From Oopsacas minuta (lineage: Eukaryota > Porifera > Hexactinellida > Lyssacinosida > Leucopsacidae), in the NCBI GenBank assembly GCA_024704765.1, contig JAKMXF010000015.1, forward strand, positions 1 to 64,000: a DNA stretch of 64,000 nt. The letters are read 5' to 3'. Shown piece after piece: positions 1-10,214 of the stretch. The first letter of the stretch is position 1, and each line of letters begins with the position of its first letter. The translations under genes and the position numbers were made by a program. Under the pieces are notes generated by a model. That model did not search any database. It saw only the letters and a program-made list of their open reading frames with translations, and was not told where the DNA came from.

Positions 1-373
1 TTTCTGAGCCCATAAACAAGAAGAAATTTGAAAGTATTATTAGTTAAATAATTTTGGGTACTCAATCACTTGTTAGAACTCTATTTTCAGATTTACTACT
101 AAACCTTTGATATTATTCATACTTATCTTATTAATTCATTTACCGGTATATTGTTTGAATTTTGTATTAGAAATTAAGATATATTCAATTGAATTTGAAA
201 TACCGCTCCCATACTTATAATTAGAGCAGGACATCCCTGGCCATCACTCCACCCAGATTAGAAGTGCATTGCCTATCAACACTATAAATAGCAGAGAACT
301 CTCATAATAACAAAGTGTTTGGTTTCATTTCGTTATAACCGATAGTTTGTTGTAAGCGAAGTAAAATCAAATA

Positions 374-544
374 CAGTAGAACCTCGTTAATACGAACACG
401 ATCGGACCTTACTTTCCAAATTCGTACTTATTATCCGGAGTACGTATAAACTAGCCAATGTAGGGACATGATTTTGTGTAAATATTTGTTGTCTTATCGG
501 AATTTGTATTAACCGTGTTCGTACTAACTAAAGAAATTTGACTG
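374..544. repeat. TA-flanked MITE with mariner/pogo-like ends
   Basis: The element starts CAGTAGAACCTCGTTAATAC and ends in ACTG, with TA on both sides. Inner arms GTTAATACGAACACG and CGTGTTCGTACTAAC are inverted repeats. A related, better preserved copy lies at 33598-33866 and a fragment near 8530-8630 (it shares the motif for the 3' half, with GTTCGTA near the end). There is no coding capacity. TA duplication and a CAGT start fit a Tc1/mariner/pogo-mobilised non-autonomous element; the mobilising transposase is not known. Confidence 0.65.
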
Positions 545-546
545 TA

Positions 547-1807
547 CTTTCAAGCTATAGGGGGTAAAGATCAAAGAATCACTTCGTTATAACTTACATA
601 TAACGCGAGTTTCGTTAGATCCGAATTTGTCTTATATAACAGGAGTTTACTCTACTAGTGTTTGATTAATGATATACCTTCTAGCGCTTTCTTTGATCAT
701 GCTTTCATTACTTTATGAAGATGTGATGAATTACGTTACTATAACTCAAGCATGTAATATTTCTCAAAGTATCTGTTGGAGAAGTGTAATGAGTTCAAGA
801 ACAGATCTTCTACATCCTGATTAATGTAACTACAGAGTTTGAGTATCTGAGAGAGAAGGTAAATATTTGTTGGAGTTATCTCGAAACTTGAAAGAGTATT
901 TACTTTCTCTTTCAAATACTTGTACTCTGTGGTTAAATAGCTTCAATAATGAAGAGATTGAGATTATCTATGTCTCCACCTCAAAATGAAATCCTCTACA
1001 TCAAGATAAAGTTCAGGTTTTGCTGAGATATTCTATTGGGATTTCTCTGACAATTACAGAATCGATTTTGCAGAATATTTTTGGATGAAGAGATTTACTA
1101 TTTATTATGCGACTATTAATACATCCAAATATATTCTTCCACAACTAGAAGATGGAATAATCCTACATTGCCTCATGAACTGATTAATCTAGAATATCTC
1201 TCACTACCTTATTCTATTCTATTAGCAGTGGAGATAAAGTCTCCATGAACTACGCCTTCTCGCTTGATTGATTTCCTTAAATATTAATGAGTGTAGTTGG
1301 ATTACTGTTATTTTAATTATTCCTTGAGTATTAACTTGATTATACGATTACTTTTCTTGTTTCAGTTCCTCATAATTGATTCGTGTGGTATTAGAACATT
1401 ATTTTTCGGGTTTTGTTTAGAGGCTTTCAATAACACTGAATGGTGGATTACCCCATTTATACTATCGATTCAGGTTGTAAGAACAACTTTGGGGCTTGCA
1501 TATAATACATATATTCTGTAAATCTAACTATAATCCTTATACATATTCTTAATAGCGGGTGTTCTTATAAATCAGGGATTTACTGTATTTTCTCTAAATT
1601 TGATTTCATAGGTTGCCACTGAGCCTAACTGGAACAAATATTATTCAAAACATTCCAATTAACAAATATGATATCTTATTGAAATACTGTAATATTATAA
1701 TTAATATGATAAGTAATGTAGTACACATATATTCCAATGATCTACTCTGGTTACTAAGGGTAAATATACATAACTCAATTGAATAATATACTATTTGTAA
1801 TAAGTAA
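547..1807. other. Gene-free stretch with faint decayed coding sequence
   Basis: No intact gene is visible. On the plus strand, 1153-1248 reads as a short LRR-looking segment (LPHELINLEYLSLP) ending in a stop, and 720-1130 holds other brief coding-like runs broken by stops. This could be a very old leucine-rich-repeat pseudogene or chance. The segment near 1540-1585 ends with a motif (GTTCTTATAA, then a TTTACTGTA end) that resembles the MITE at 38503-38827. Confidence 0.3.
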
Positions 1808-3019
1808 TCAGTATAGTTGGGTTGAATAAGGTTCAACACATATTTTCAATAGGAGAGAATCACCACCTGAGAATTTAGCTTGTCTAACTAAATCATGACT
1901 TGCGAATACGGTGAATCCTCTACCTGGTTTTACGTCATCATCTGGCTTATGGAAATTCTTGTCATCTTCACCTCTTACTTCTACACTGCGTATCTTGTTC
2001 CTATTCTCCTTCTTCTTGTTAATCATTGAGAATGTGAATCTTCCATTAAAAGGCCATTTTAGTTCATCATCCCATTCCCCTTTGACCACACGTACATATA
2101 CCCCTATTACTTTCCTGCTTCTATCGTTCAATTCTATGATAGCCTGACATTTGTATAGACACACATAGAAAGGTTCACTCTCTAATCTAACCTCCTGGCC
2201 ACCTTTCAGTTTACTTTCCAATTCATTGATTTGCATTACAATTGTTCCATTTGTGTTACGCATTATGGTGGATTCTAACCTCTTAATGTATGAATTCAAA
2301 CATCTGAGATGCTCGCTTTGATACACATTTTCGTGTTCCACCATTTCGTTACGAGCTAGATTCACTTCACAGCCTGAATGACTGTATACACAATTAACAA
2401 CAGCTAGCTTGCATTCCTTGTTGATATGTTGTTCTAATTCCTTACGTTTCATTTCATTTGGCTGGCAATCATTCGGACACATTACTGGATGTTCTGTACA
2501 CTCTAACAGATGGTTATCCATGTCTGCTACCTTCAAGTTATCTGAGCAGTATGCACAGCCTACCATACGGTTTTCGCATTCATTTTGAACGTGTTCTTCT
2601 ACTTCATCTGGTAACAGCAACTTTTCACAATTCAGTTCACAAGCTACTGGGTAGAACTCACAATTAGCTAGATGATCCTCTATAGTACTGATGGTCTCTT
2701 TACGCTCACATCCCTTATGTCTCATAGGGCAGAAAACCTCAATGGTATCGATAGCCGGCTGTTCCACTCCAACCGTATTCTTATCATCACCCTTTACACA
2801 GTTAGAGCACTTGTAACCTTTCTCAGTAAACATCGTCCCTCTCAACACTCCCTTACAGCTACAACATACTACATACTTTTCTTCTAAATCACTGAGATCT
2901 CTCACTAATAATTCCTTCTTCAATCCGCCGTATTTTGGGTTCTCTTCATCTTCACTGATTGGAACATAAATCAGTTCGTCTTTGCTTATTTCCCGTGTGC
3001 TTGTGCTCATTTCTCCCAA
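1808..3019 (-). CDS. TRAF-like zinc finger and MATH domain protein (paralogue 1)
   Basis: Single-exon gene of 403 residues, likely a cytoplasmic adaptor of the TRAF family. Residues about 50-76 form a degenerate RING-like Cys cluster (CCSCKG then CSNC). Residues about 95-230 hold repeated Cys/His TRAF-type zinc fingers (for example CPMRHKGCE, HLANCEFYPVACELNC). A short helical stretch near 240-275 could be a coiled coil. The last 120 residues form a MATH/TRAF-C-like beta sandwich with the typical WPFNGRFTFSM motif. The first ATG (3019) and a second at 3010 are both possible. The RING lacks several canonical ligands, so ubiquitin ligase activity is doubtful. The neighbouring gene at 4653-5945 is a tandem paralogue on the same strand. 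TRAF proteins link receptors to NF-kB or JNK signalling; the partner here is unknown. Confidence 0.85.
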   Translation of the reverse strand: MGEMSTSTREISKDELIYVPISEDEENPKYGGLKKELLVRDLSDLEEKYVVCCSCKGVLRGTMFTEKGYKCSNCVKGDDKNTVGVEQPAIDTIEVFCPMRHKGCERKETISTIEDHLANCEFYPVACELNCEKLLLPDEVEEHVQNECENRMVGCAYCSDNLKVADMDNHLLECTEHPVMCPNDCQPNEMKRKELEQHINKECKLAVVNCVYSHSGCEVNLARNEMVEHENVYQSEHLRCLNSYIKRLESTIMRNTNGTIVMQINELESKLKGGQEVRLESEPFYVCLYKCQAIIELNDRSRKVIGVYVRVVKGEWDDELKWPFNGRFTFSMINKKKENRNKIRSVEVRGEDDKNFHKPDDDVKPGRGFTVFASHDLVRQAKFSGGDSLLLKICVEPYSTQLY

Positions 3020-3050
3020 CTATATTTTGGGTAATTAATTTATAATACGG

Positions 3051-3058
3051 TTTTTATA
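3051..3058 (-). promoter_or_regulatory. TATA box of TRAF-like gene 1
   Basis: TATAAAAA on the minus strand lies 39-48 bp upstream of the two candidate ATGs (3019, 3010). The spacing matches that of several other genes in the window, so the leader would be very short. The call rests on motif and position only. Confidence 0.4.
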
Positions 3059-4652
3059 CTTCCATATGTTACCACTCCAATATAAAGTGTTCGCCTATTG
3101 TTCTTACGAAATCTTCAATGTATTCAAACACTATGGCTTTACTGTATCTGGTAGGTGTTTGACAGATTGTCGCAGGCGATTACAACGAATTGAATCCTTT
3201 AATGAAGTTTCTACTCGATTTAGGTAAGGCCTGAATTCCATAGCTGATGTATTCAATTGATTAAATGACGAAGTAATTACTACAGCATGGGATTGGTATT
3301 TTTTATAATATATATTGGTTTCACTATTCTGAGTATTTGTATATTTATGTTATCCTGAAGTAACAGAAGTAAAATTTATAAATTCTGGATAGATTTCGTA
3401 CTACTGCTTCAGCTAATACATACGCTTGTGGTTGTAATTTAATGGATAATGTATTTGATAATCTGTGTTCTGGAATTGCTTGAGTGAATTATTAAAACTC
3501 CAATATTGTATTTAAAATTTTAAATATCGAGGAATGATATTCTCGATATTTTATCATTTTTAGATAATCAGATGATATAATTGTAATTCGATTTCACTTT
3601 TCGAAAAGTATGTCTTAACCAACTATAAGTCTTAAGCCGAGTTTTACTGTACCTTATTGATGATATAACTTAATGACTATTGGTGTAAACTCAGAATTTG
3701 TTTTTATAATATCTTTATTAGCAAAACACATGTTGTAGTATATTTATACCACCAATATTCAATTATACACTGTCCAGTTTGTTGTACAGTTTTTGAACTT
3801 TACTGTCTAGGTCACCCTACTCCTAATGAGAAACTTGTTTCAGCTCTACACAAGATCCACCTGAACATGCATGCTTGCGGGCTGGCTGCTCATTATCATT
3901 ACCACATTAGGATTATTTCCTGACATATCATAGGGAAAATTGATTTATTCATAAACAATATTCAAATGACTAAGTCAAATTTGATATTAGAATGTGATAA
4001 ACGAAGAAAAGTAATCTCTAATACACTCTTAGCTAGTTTATATACACTCCCTGGCCAAAAGTATTGGAACACCCTGCCACAATTGACACCTGGCGCCAAA
4101 GGCATGTTACCTTAGTTGTATACTAATAGGCTAAAGGTGATCTTTAAAATATATAACTTAAATATATCATAAGCAACGAATGATAACACGAAATTGTCTA
4201 CTTTCTGCAATTGCATAGAATCTTTCAACATATTAATCCCTTGTGCCACAAGTGGTAAAGTGTTCCAATACTTTTGGCCAGGCAGTGTACTTTAATACAC
4301 CTTGTAGTTTAATTACATTGATGAAAGCGAAATAATGACAAAAATTCTAAAAATGACAATATTCGTGAGTTGGCGAAATCAGATGCGGGCGGTGGAGCTG
4401 AGACATGTTTCTAACTAACAGTGGCCTAATATGTTTCAAATCCACATTATAATATAACCAATTGTGTCTCAATTATAGTTAAAGATAAGAACTTTTATTT
4501 AACACATATAAAACATAATGAAGACATTAATAACAATGCAAGAATACCGTAGATAAACCTTGCCCGCTATCTACAAAGTAAATGAAAAAAACTATAATAC
4601 ATAACCAGTATAAAATGTTAAATTACCTCTTGGGGGGTAGGGTGCTATGAGA
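3059..4652. other. Spacer between TRAF-like genes
   Basis: AT-rich spacer without a credible ORF. It contains the Tc1-like MITE at 4045-4287. Nothing else recognisable was seen. Confidence 0.5.
4045..4287. repeat. Tc1-like MITE, 243 bp, TA-flanked
   Basis: Near-perfect terminal inverted repeats: left CACTCCCTGGCCAAAAGTAT, right ends ATACTTTTGGCCAGGCAGTG. TA dinucleotides flank both ends (4043-4044 and 4288-4289). The sequence CCTGGCCAAAAGTATTGGAA is typical of Tc1-type element ends. The interior has no ORF, so this is a deletion derivative mobilised in trans. Confidence 0.85.
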
Positions 4653-5945
4653 TTAGAATTCTACAGGTTCAGCAGTACACTCAACTTTGAATTCAATATA
4701 AATAGAATCGTTCTTACAGTACTTCTCATCCACAACCTCTGAATGCTTCATGAATGTAGGAATACCATATCCGTCATTCCGTGTGTTCACAGGTCGCTGG
4801 AATATGTGTCTCCGCTCGGGTAGTTCTGACGTGTTTAAGATCATGACGTAGTTATCGCTTTGACTCCTGCTACCGAGTAGTGTGAATGAATACATGCCCT
4901 TTAATGGCCAGGGTACCTTATCGTCAGAATCCCCTCGCATCAAGTACAGATACACACCGATAAAGTTAGCATTCTTGTCGTTGAACACTACCATAGCGTG
5001 GAATTTGTATAAACCTACGTAGAAAGGCGGTCCCTTCATTGCATAGTCACGATCATGTTTTTCACAATCTTCTATCTTCTTGCTGACACTATCAAACACT
5101 AATACATAATCTCCTTTATAAGAAGACACAATCATTTTCATGAGTACATCTTTACTGAGGTCGTAATAGCCTGCTATCCTCAAGATTTGATTCTCTTCTT
5201 TCAGCTTAACTACGTCGTTCTTCAATCGATTCATTACTGCATTCATTTCATTTGTTTTAGCTTCTAACTCGAATATCTTATCTTTATCCATCTCGTTCTC
5301 ACTGCGTAACATTTCGAGATGATCTATAGATTTATCATTCACGTGTGTTTTCAATGCTTTCCGCTCTACCATTGCCTCACAGCCGTATTTAGCATATACA
5401 CAGGGAACCACAGCGAATGGACACGAATTTATTGTATGTATTTTCATATCTCTTTTTCGTAACATCCCAACTCCGCAATTTCTTTCGCATTCGATCATTA
5501 CTTCTTCACATACTCTAGAATGTGTCTCAATATTCGCTCTCTCCATCACAACTCCGCAACTCCATTCACAATCCAACAGTACGTATTGACACATATCTAA
5601 ATGATATGATACCTCACTGATTTTACCTTCCCATTCACAACCTCGTGTTTTTAATGGACAAATAGAATCCAAGCCTTCTATCGCGTTATCAGTCACAGTG
5701 AATGGAATTGTATTTCTGTTGTTTACATCTGTACAAGGTTTACACTTTTGTATGCCTTCACTTGTTACATGCGACTCTCTTAACAAACCCCCACACTCAA
5801 GACAAGAAAACATTTTAACTTCCTCTTTCGTCAATTCACGTGATAATAAATCTCTTTTGTATCCACCATATTTGCCTTCTCCTTCCATAAAATGGTATAC
5901 CAGTCTAGGCTTTAAATCTGGAGCCACTATATTTTGTGTTGCCAT
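4653..5945 (-). CDS. TRAF-like zinc finger and MATH domain protein (paralogue 2)
   Basis: Single-exon gene; 430 residues from the preferred start MATQNIV at 5945. An in-frame ATG at 6002 would add 19 basic residues, but a TATA-like box at 5980-5988 would then lie inside the coding part, which favours the inner start. Order: degenerate RING-like cluster (CLECGG, then CKPC), TRAF-type zinc fingers over residues about 90-215, a predicted coiled coil at about 225-275 (rich in E, K, N and L, typical for TRAF trimerisation), then a MATH-like domain (FYVGLYKFHAMVVF, WPLKGMYSFTLL). The domain order matches the 1808-3019 gene, so the pair arose by tandem duplication, now well diverged. Likely a cytoplasmic signalling adaptor; receptor and pathway cannot be told. 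Confidence 0.85.
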   Translation of the reverse strand: MATQNIVAPDLKPRLVYHFMEGEGKYGGYKRDLLSRELTKEEVKMFSCLECGGLLRESHVTSEGIQKCKPCTDVNNRNTIPFTVTDNAIEGLDSICPLKTRGCEWEGKISEVSYHLDMCQYVLLDCEWSCGVVMERANIETHSRVCEEVMIECERNCGVGMLRKRDMKIHTINSCPFAVVPCVYAKYGCEAMVERKALKTHVNDKSIDHLEMLRSENEMDKDKIFELEAKTNEMNAVMNRLKNDVVKLKEENQILRIAGYYDLSKDVLMKMIVSSYKGDYVLVFDSVSKKIEDCEKHDRDYAMKGPPFYVGLYKFHAMVVFNDKNANFIGVYLYLMRGDSDDKVPWPLKGMYSFTLLGSRSQSDNYVMILNTSELPERRHIFQRPVNTRNDGYGIPTFMKHSEVVDEKYCKNDSIYIEFKVECTAEPVEF

Positions 5946-5979
5946 TTGGAATTTAATTTGAATTCCAAATCGTTTTGCC

Positions 5980-5988
5980 TTTTTAATA
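5980..5988 (-). promoter_or_regulatory. TATA-like box of TRAF-like gene 2
   Basis: TATTAAAAA on the minus strand, 43 bp upstream of the ATG at 5945. Spacing is as for the other TATA boxes listed here. This is motif evidence only in an AT-rich sequence. Confidence 0.35.
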
Positions 5989-6002
5989 TGAAATGTTCTC
6001 AA

Positions 6003-7117
6003 TGATTTGTAGGCTCAATCTATAATTATACTTATTATACTATTCTATATGGTTACTATTTGTGGCACAATTATTGCAATGGTTAATCTATATCAATTTC
6101 ATATTTTATGGATTCTGGTGTAGTTGAACTTTTTCACTGAAAGAAGATAGCCGTAATAATGCTCAAATATTAAATATTACTATACTATTGCACACATGGC
6201 TATTACATAATAGTATTTCTATGTAATTTATCCGTGTTACAACTTCTGTCGTGCAATATTCAATAACATATTCCTAAAGGTTTAACTGTTGATGTAATAT
6301 AAGTAATGTCTTATTCAATTCTGTAACTACGGATATTATTTCAATACAGAAATGAATGCTATATATTGCAAACTGGGTTTTACAATATTAGTGGTATATA
6401 CTCGTATATTATGGTATTAATATATGGATTGGTGTTTTAATCAGAAGATCGATGTATGAATAATTCACAATTCAAGGTATTGAACCCTGTTATGAATTAC
6501 TAATCATGAATCTGTTTATATGAATGTATACTCTAAATCTAAAAATCTCTGGGAAGTTAATTTTGTTCAATTTATATATCGATTAGGCTTAATTTATGAT
6601 TCCTGGAAGGTTATTTATGTAATAATTCATTGATATATTCAAATAATATAATTGTAAAATCGACATTTTAAGATGTTTTGGAGATTTCTATTTTACAAAA
6701 TCAACTCTTTTATGCATATTTTATATGTTGGATTATACAGAATTAACATTATTAATGTTGGCTATGTAAATCTACGAGTTTACAAAATCTATCTGCTATA
6801 ACTAGTAACAGAACTATTAAAATATCAAAAACCAAATCAATACAGATTAGAATCAAGATTCACATGTTTAACCTTATAAACAATCCTTACGTATAATGCT
6901 AACGATGATGAGTTATTGCTTCATTTACAATGATTTGCTGGACTAAAACTATTGTAAATATTAATATTAGTATTACACAAGATTGAATACAAAAGATTCC
7001 TCTATTTTGATTTTAATATTTAATAGTATAAATACACCAACGATTGAAATAACTATAAATTTTTAATACGATCCTCATAGCTAATAATTCTACTATCAAT
7101 AATGATAGTATTCTTCC
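6003..7117. other. AT-rich spacer
   Basis: No gene or clear repeat was seen. A TATAAATTTTTAATACGA motif near 7053-7070 resembles the promoter of the intact paralogue at 24632 and is probably the relic promoter of the pseudogene that follows. Confidence 0.5.
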
Positions 7118-8164
7118 ATGGATAGAGTAGTTATCATTTGTATGATGCTAGGCTTCTGTTTCTTTTGTATATTCATATTGTCACTAGTTTGGTCCATCAA
7201 CTTGATTATTCATATCATAAAAGATAGAATTCTCTTGAAAATATACGCTAAAGAGTTATTGCATTCAATTCATTATGAATTGTTGAGGTTAAAACTTAGA
7301 AATATTAAAGGCAATATGGTTAAGAATTCATTTCTATTCACGATTTGTACTATAGAATAGCTCACAATGTTTATCCTACATTTTTATATCTTAAAAAGAA
7401 TTGGAGGCATATTTTCACTCCAAATCTAGTTGGAATACAATCATTAGACATATCTAATGCATTATATTCAGCTTTAACTAATCATTTATTGGATAAATGC
7501 TGATAATAATCAGAATATTAACAGAATATTTATCACCACAATACACTTTCTTTCCTGATGCAAATTTCAACTTAGTACATTATTCAAACGAATAGTTGTG
7601 ATGCTATCTTTCATCTTTATTCTTGGTTTAGTTCACCAAACAATCATTTTACAATTGGTCACTATTTGCATATATTTTGTGAAGGAATTCGTATGTTTCT
7701 CAAAGGAAACAAATATCTTACCAAACTCGTTATGCCAGCGTTATTTGGATGCTAAAATACATGAAAACCATTCAAAGAATGTCGTCCGATATTACCGAAT
7801 GGCTTATTCAGATTTCAAGATAGGATCATGCCTATTAATTACTTGATTCTTCCTGTATACAATTGGCTTGATTGCATTGCTTATATTCTCACTGGTATTG
7901 TTTATCCTATCTTCTAGCAATTGGATTGGTATTATTTTATTCAATGTTATTAGAGTTGATGCATTTCCACTGCTATTTCAACATCAACTGGATATATTTA
8001 CAAAATATTATACTGTTATAGAATTGCTCATCCTCCTTGTTTGTCTTGGATTGCTTGTTATTCCATATGTTACTGTGTCTCTGAGATTATGCTTTTACGG
8101 ATTTTGGAGAAAGTTGGAAGAGAGATTGGATTATCCTAATCATGACAATACAGGAAATGATTAG
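7118..8164 (+). pseudogene. Dead paralogue of the multi-pass membrane gene at 24668-25789
   Basis: Three open segments (7118-7360, 7598-7846, 7868-8164) share one reading frame and together mirror the intact 373-residue gene at 24668. The first 80 residues align without a gap: KNSFLFTICTIE matches KSIFLFNINILE, and the stop TAG at codon 81 falls exactly where the intact gene has Trp81 (TGG), a one-base change. The middle part carries several more stops and has drifted. The third segment matches the C-terminal hydrophobic region, ending in RKLEERLDYPN versus RIRGKTGYKTHFPN. The relic kept hydrophobic segments but cannot make the full protein. An alternative, three separate small membrane proteins, is unlikely given the collinearity. 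Confidence 0.75.
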
Positions 8165-9740
8165 AAATAAATAGTAAGAATATTTGAGATTCTAACTTGA
8201 TTGTTACAATGGTTTAACTATTACGTAATTAAGTGTAGCCTATATATGGTATATAAATATAGATATATTACAAGTCGCTTCGCTTCCTCGCGCTGCGCGG
8301 CTTGCAAACACAAAGTGTTTGCAATTAAATCGCCCCAATAAGTAGCAAGTGGCGGAAGATCAATTCAAATTTATTACGTACTAAATACAGTATATTGGGA
8401 GTCTGTTATTTATGAGGTCTATAGTAATTCAATACAGAAATTGCTAAGTACTACAATCAGCATTCGTAAATCGGTTGCTGACGTGTACTTCTCTCCAGAG
8501 GCAAACTGAGAGCCAAAAATAGTCTTATCAATTGAATAACCATTATAGGGCCCTGATTTGTGAATTTTCTGTTCGTCTAATCAGGAATTTGTATAAACAG
8601 TGTTCGTATCAGCGAGAGTCTTCTGTAATCGTTTTAGCGTCTAATTTCCCACTCTGTAATTCCCATACTATTTACTTGGAATTTACAGCAGAACTACATA
8701 TGCCTGTCCCCTCATTACTGGCTTCAATTTCATTCTATAGTAATACCACACAAATTCTACTTTTAAGTTATAACACGTTGCACTACTGTAAATAGTTGTA
8801 AATGAATTAATACTATTAACTTTACCAAGTAATATATACTAGGAGAATCTTTGCAATCTATGGTACCAATCAGTAATTTGAAGAAGCCTCCCACCATTCT
8901 TACGTTCATTGGACAAACAACAAAGGAGACTTAATGATATTGATTATTATTAACAGTATACACTGTGCACATCAGTAAATACTCTAACACAGGAGTTAAT
9001 CTACAAATACCAAATACAATATGGAGTTGTATTTTGTAAATTAGGGAAATATTTATGATTAAATAATCATTGTACCTATCATGATTAGTTCGGAGCTAAT
9101 ACACGTATTGCTGTATGAATCTGATAAGTAACTTTGATTGTACAGAATTCTGGAATAGTATGATGTCATTGTCTTTAAATTCGTTACTCTTTATGTTTGC
9201 TGAAGGGAATAGAGTTGATTCGTTGACTTTCTACCAAATTGGTTAACAATTATTGGTTCATTTTTCCAAGATGCGAACACGCGCGGCTTGGGAACACTTT
9301 GTGTTCGCATGAGACTCGGCACCCCGTGCCAAGAATTTAGCAAAGTCTAAAATCGCAAAATGAATTAATAAATACTAGCGCGCTTCGCTTGCTAGTTCGC
9401 TGCGCGACAGCTTAGGGTCTTAGGTTAGCTTAAGTATTAAACAACTACATTTCTTGATGCTTTTGGTGGCTACACGACGGGATATACTCAGCACTATGTG
9501 CCTCGGGGTTAAATTTTTGTGGAAATTTTAATTTATTATTTTCCATGGTCCATCCAAATTCCATTTATGGTTTTTGTAGTAATACTGCCGCTCTTACGTG
9601 GCTTTTGGTTAGTAATCTGGGCCCTTTATGCCTCAGGTATTTTGAAATTCAGAATTTTTCGATTTTTACACTTTTGGATTAATCATATGTAAATTTATTG
9701 GTATTCGCATCAATTTAGGTAAGGCGAAATTCAAGAATAG
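8165..9740. other. Spacer with GC-rich short repeats
   Basis: No gene. A GC-rich islet at 8275-8335 (CGCTTCGCTTCCTCGCGCTG and a TTGCAAACACAAAGTGTTTG palindrome) and another at 9266-9415 stand out from the AT-rich background. The islet at 9266-9415 includes the repeat at 9374-9396. A fragment of the 374-544 MITE family lies near 8530-8630. Confidence 0.45.
9374..9396. repeat. Short GC-rich palindromic repeat, copy 1
   Basis: Palindromic core ACTAGCGCGCTTCGCTTGCT with AGT to follow; reverse complement CTAGCAAGCGAAGCGCGCTAG. Near-identical cores occur at 42875-42895 and 46697-46717, so this is an interspersed motif and not chance. Confidence 0.6.
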
Positions 9741-9850
9741 TTCTCTATTCTTAAATATTCCATAAGATTGATGATATTAATCCGGAGTAATGACAGATAT
9801 TGTTAAGCGAGTGGTTAGTAAACAATCTTTGATAATCCAATTCTCATCTT
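9741..9850 (+). pseudogene. Partial duplicate of the start of VioB/RebD-like exon 2
   Basis: About 100 bases align with 12758-12860 of the gene downstream: shared runs include TATTCCATAAGATTGATGA, CAGATATTGTTAAG and ACAATC. The copy has changes that alter the reading (for example an ACAGAT in place of CCAGAT and indels), and the homology fades after about 9850. It lies just upstream of the promoter of the intact gene, so it is the leftover of a tandem duplication of the locus. Confidence 0.75.
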
Positions 9851-9933
9851 ACAGAGTCAATATGCAAAGATAGTGCATACAGATTCACAATAGCATAGAT
9901 TAACTAACATATTCCTTATGAATTCACGGAAAG

Positions 9934-9941
9934 TATATAAG
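9934..9941 (+). promoter_or_regulatory. TATA box of the VioB/RebD-like gene
   Basis: TATATAAG, 274 bp upstream of the exon 1 ATG at 10215. A start site near 9965 is expected. A possible 5' leader intron could run from the GTGAGT at 10029 to the AG at 10201. Confidence 0.45.
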
Positions 9942-10214
9942 CACTAGCCAAGTCAAGTCTATTACTTAATTCAATCCAGAACACAGATTTGTAGAATATT
10001 CTGAAATATTCAAACAAATTCTATTCAAGTGAGTTTAGTATAATTACCAATACAAAAACGTCATAAATCTGAGTTAATTAAACTCTTCAGTTGTTAATAT
10101 TTACTTTCGGTTCGAGTTTAGTAATATATAATTAATCCGTGAACACAATTTAATAATATCTTCATTTTAACAGAACACAATCCTAACGTAATATCTCTCA
10201 GCAAGTTTGAAAGA

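Noticed and set aside
1911-2887. ORFs of 69-78 codons on the plus strand at 1911, 2458 and 2672
   Set aside because: They are antisense shadows of the TRAF-like gene at 1808-3019, whose zinc-finger and MATH motifs are clear.
7118-8164. Three separate small membrane proteins
   Set aside because: They share a frame and align in order with the single gene at 24668, so one pseudogene explains them.
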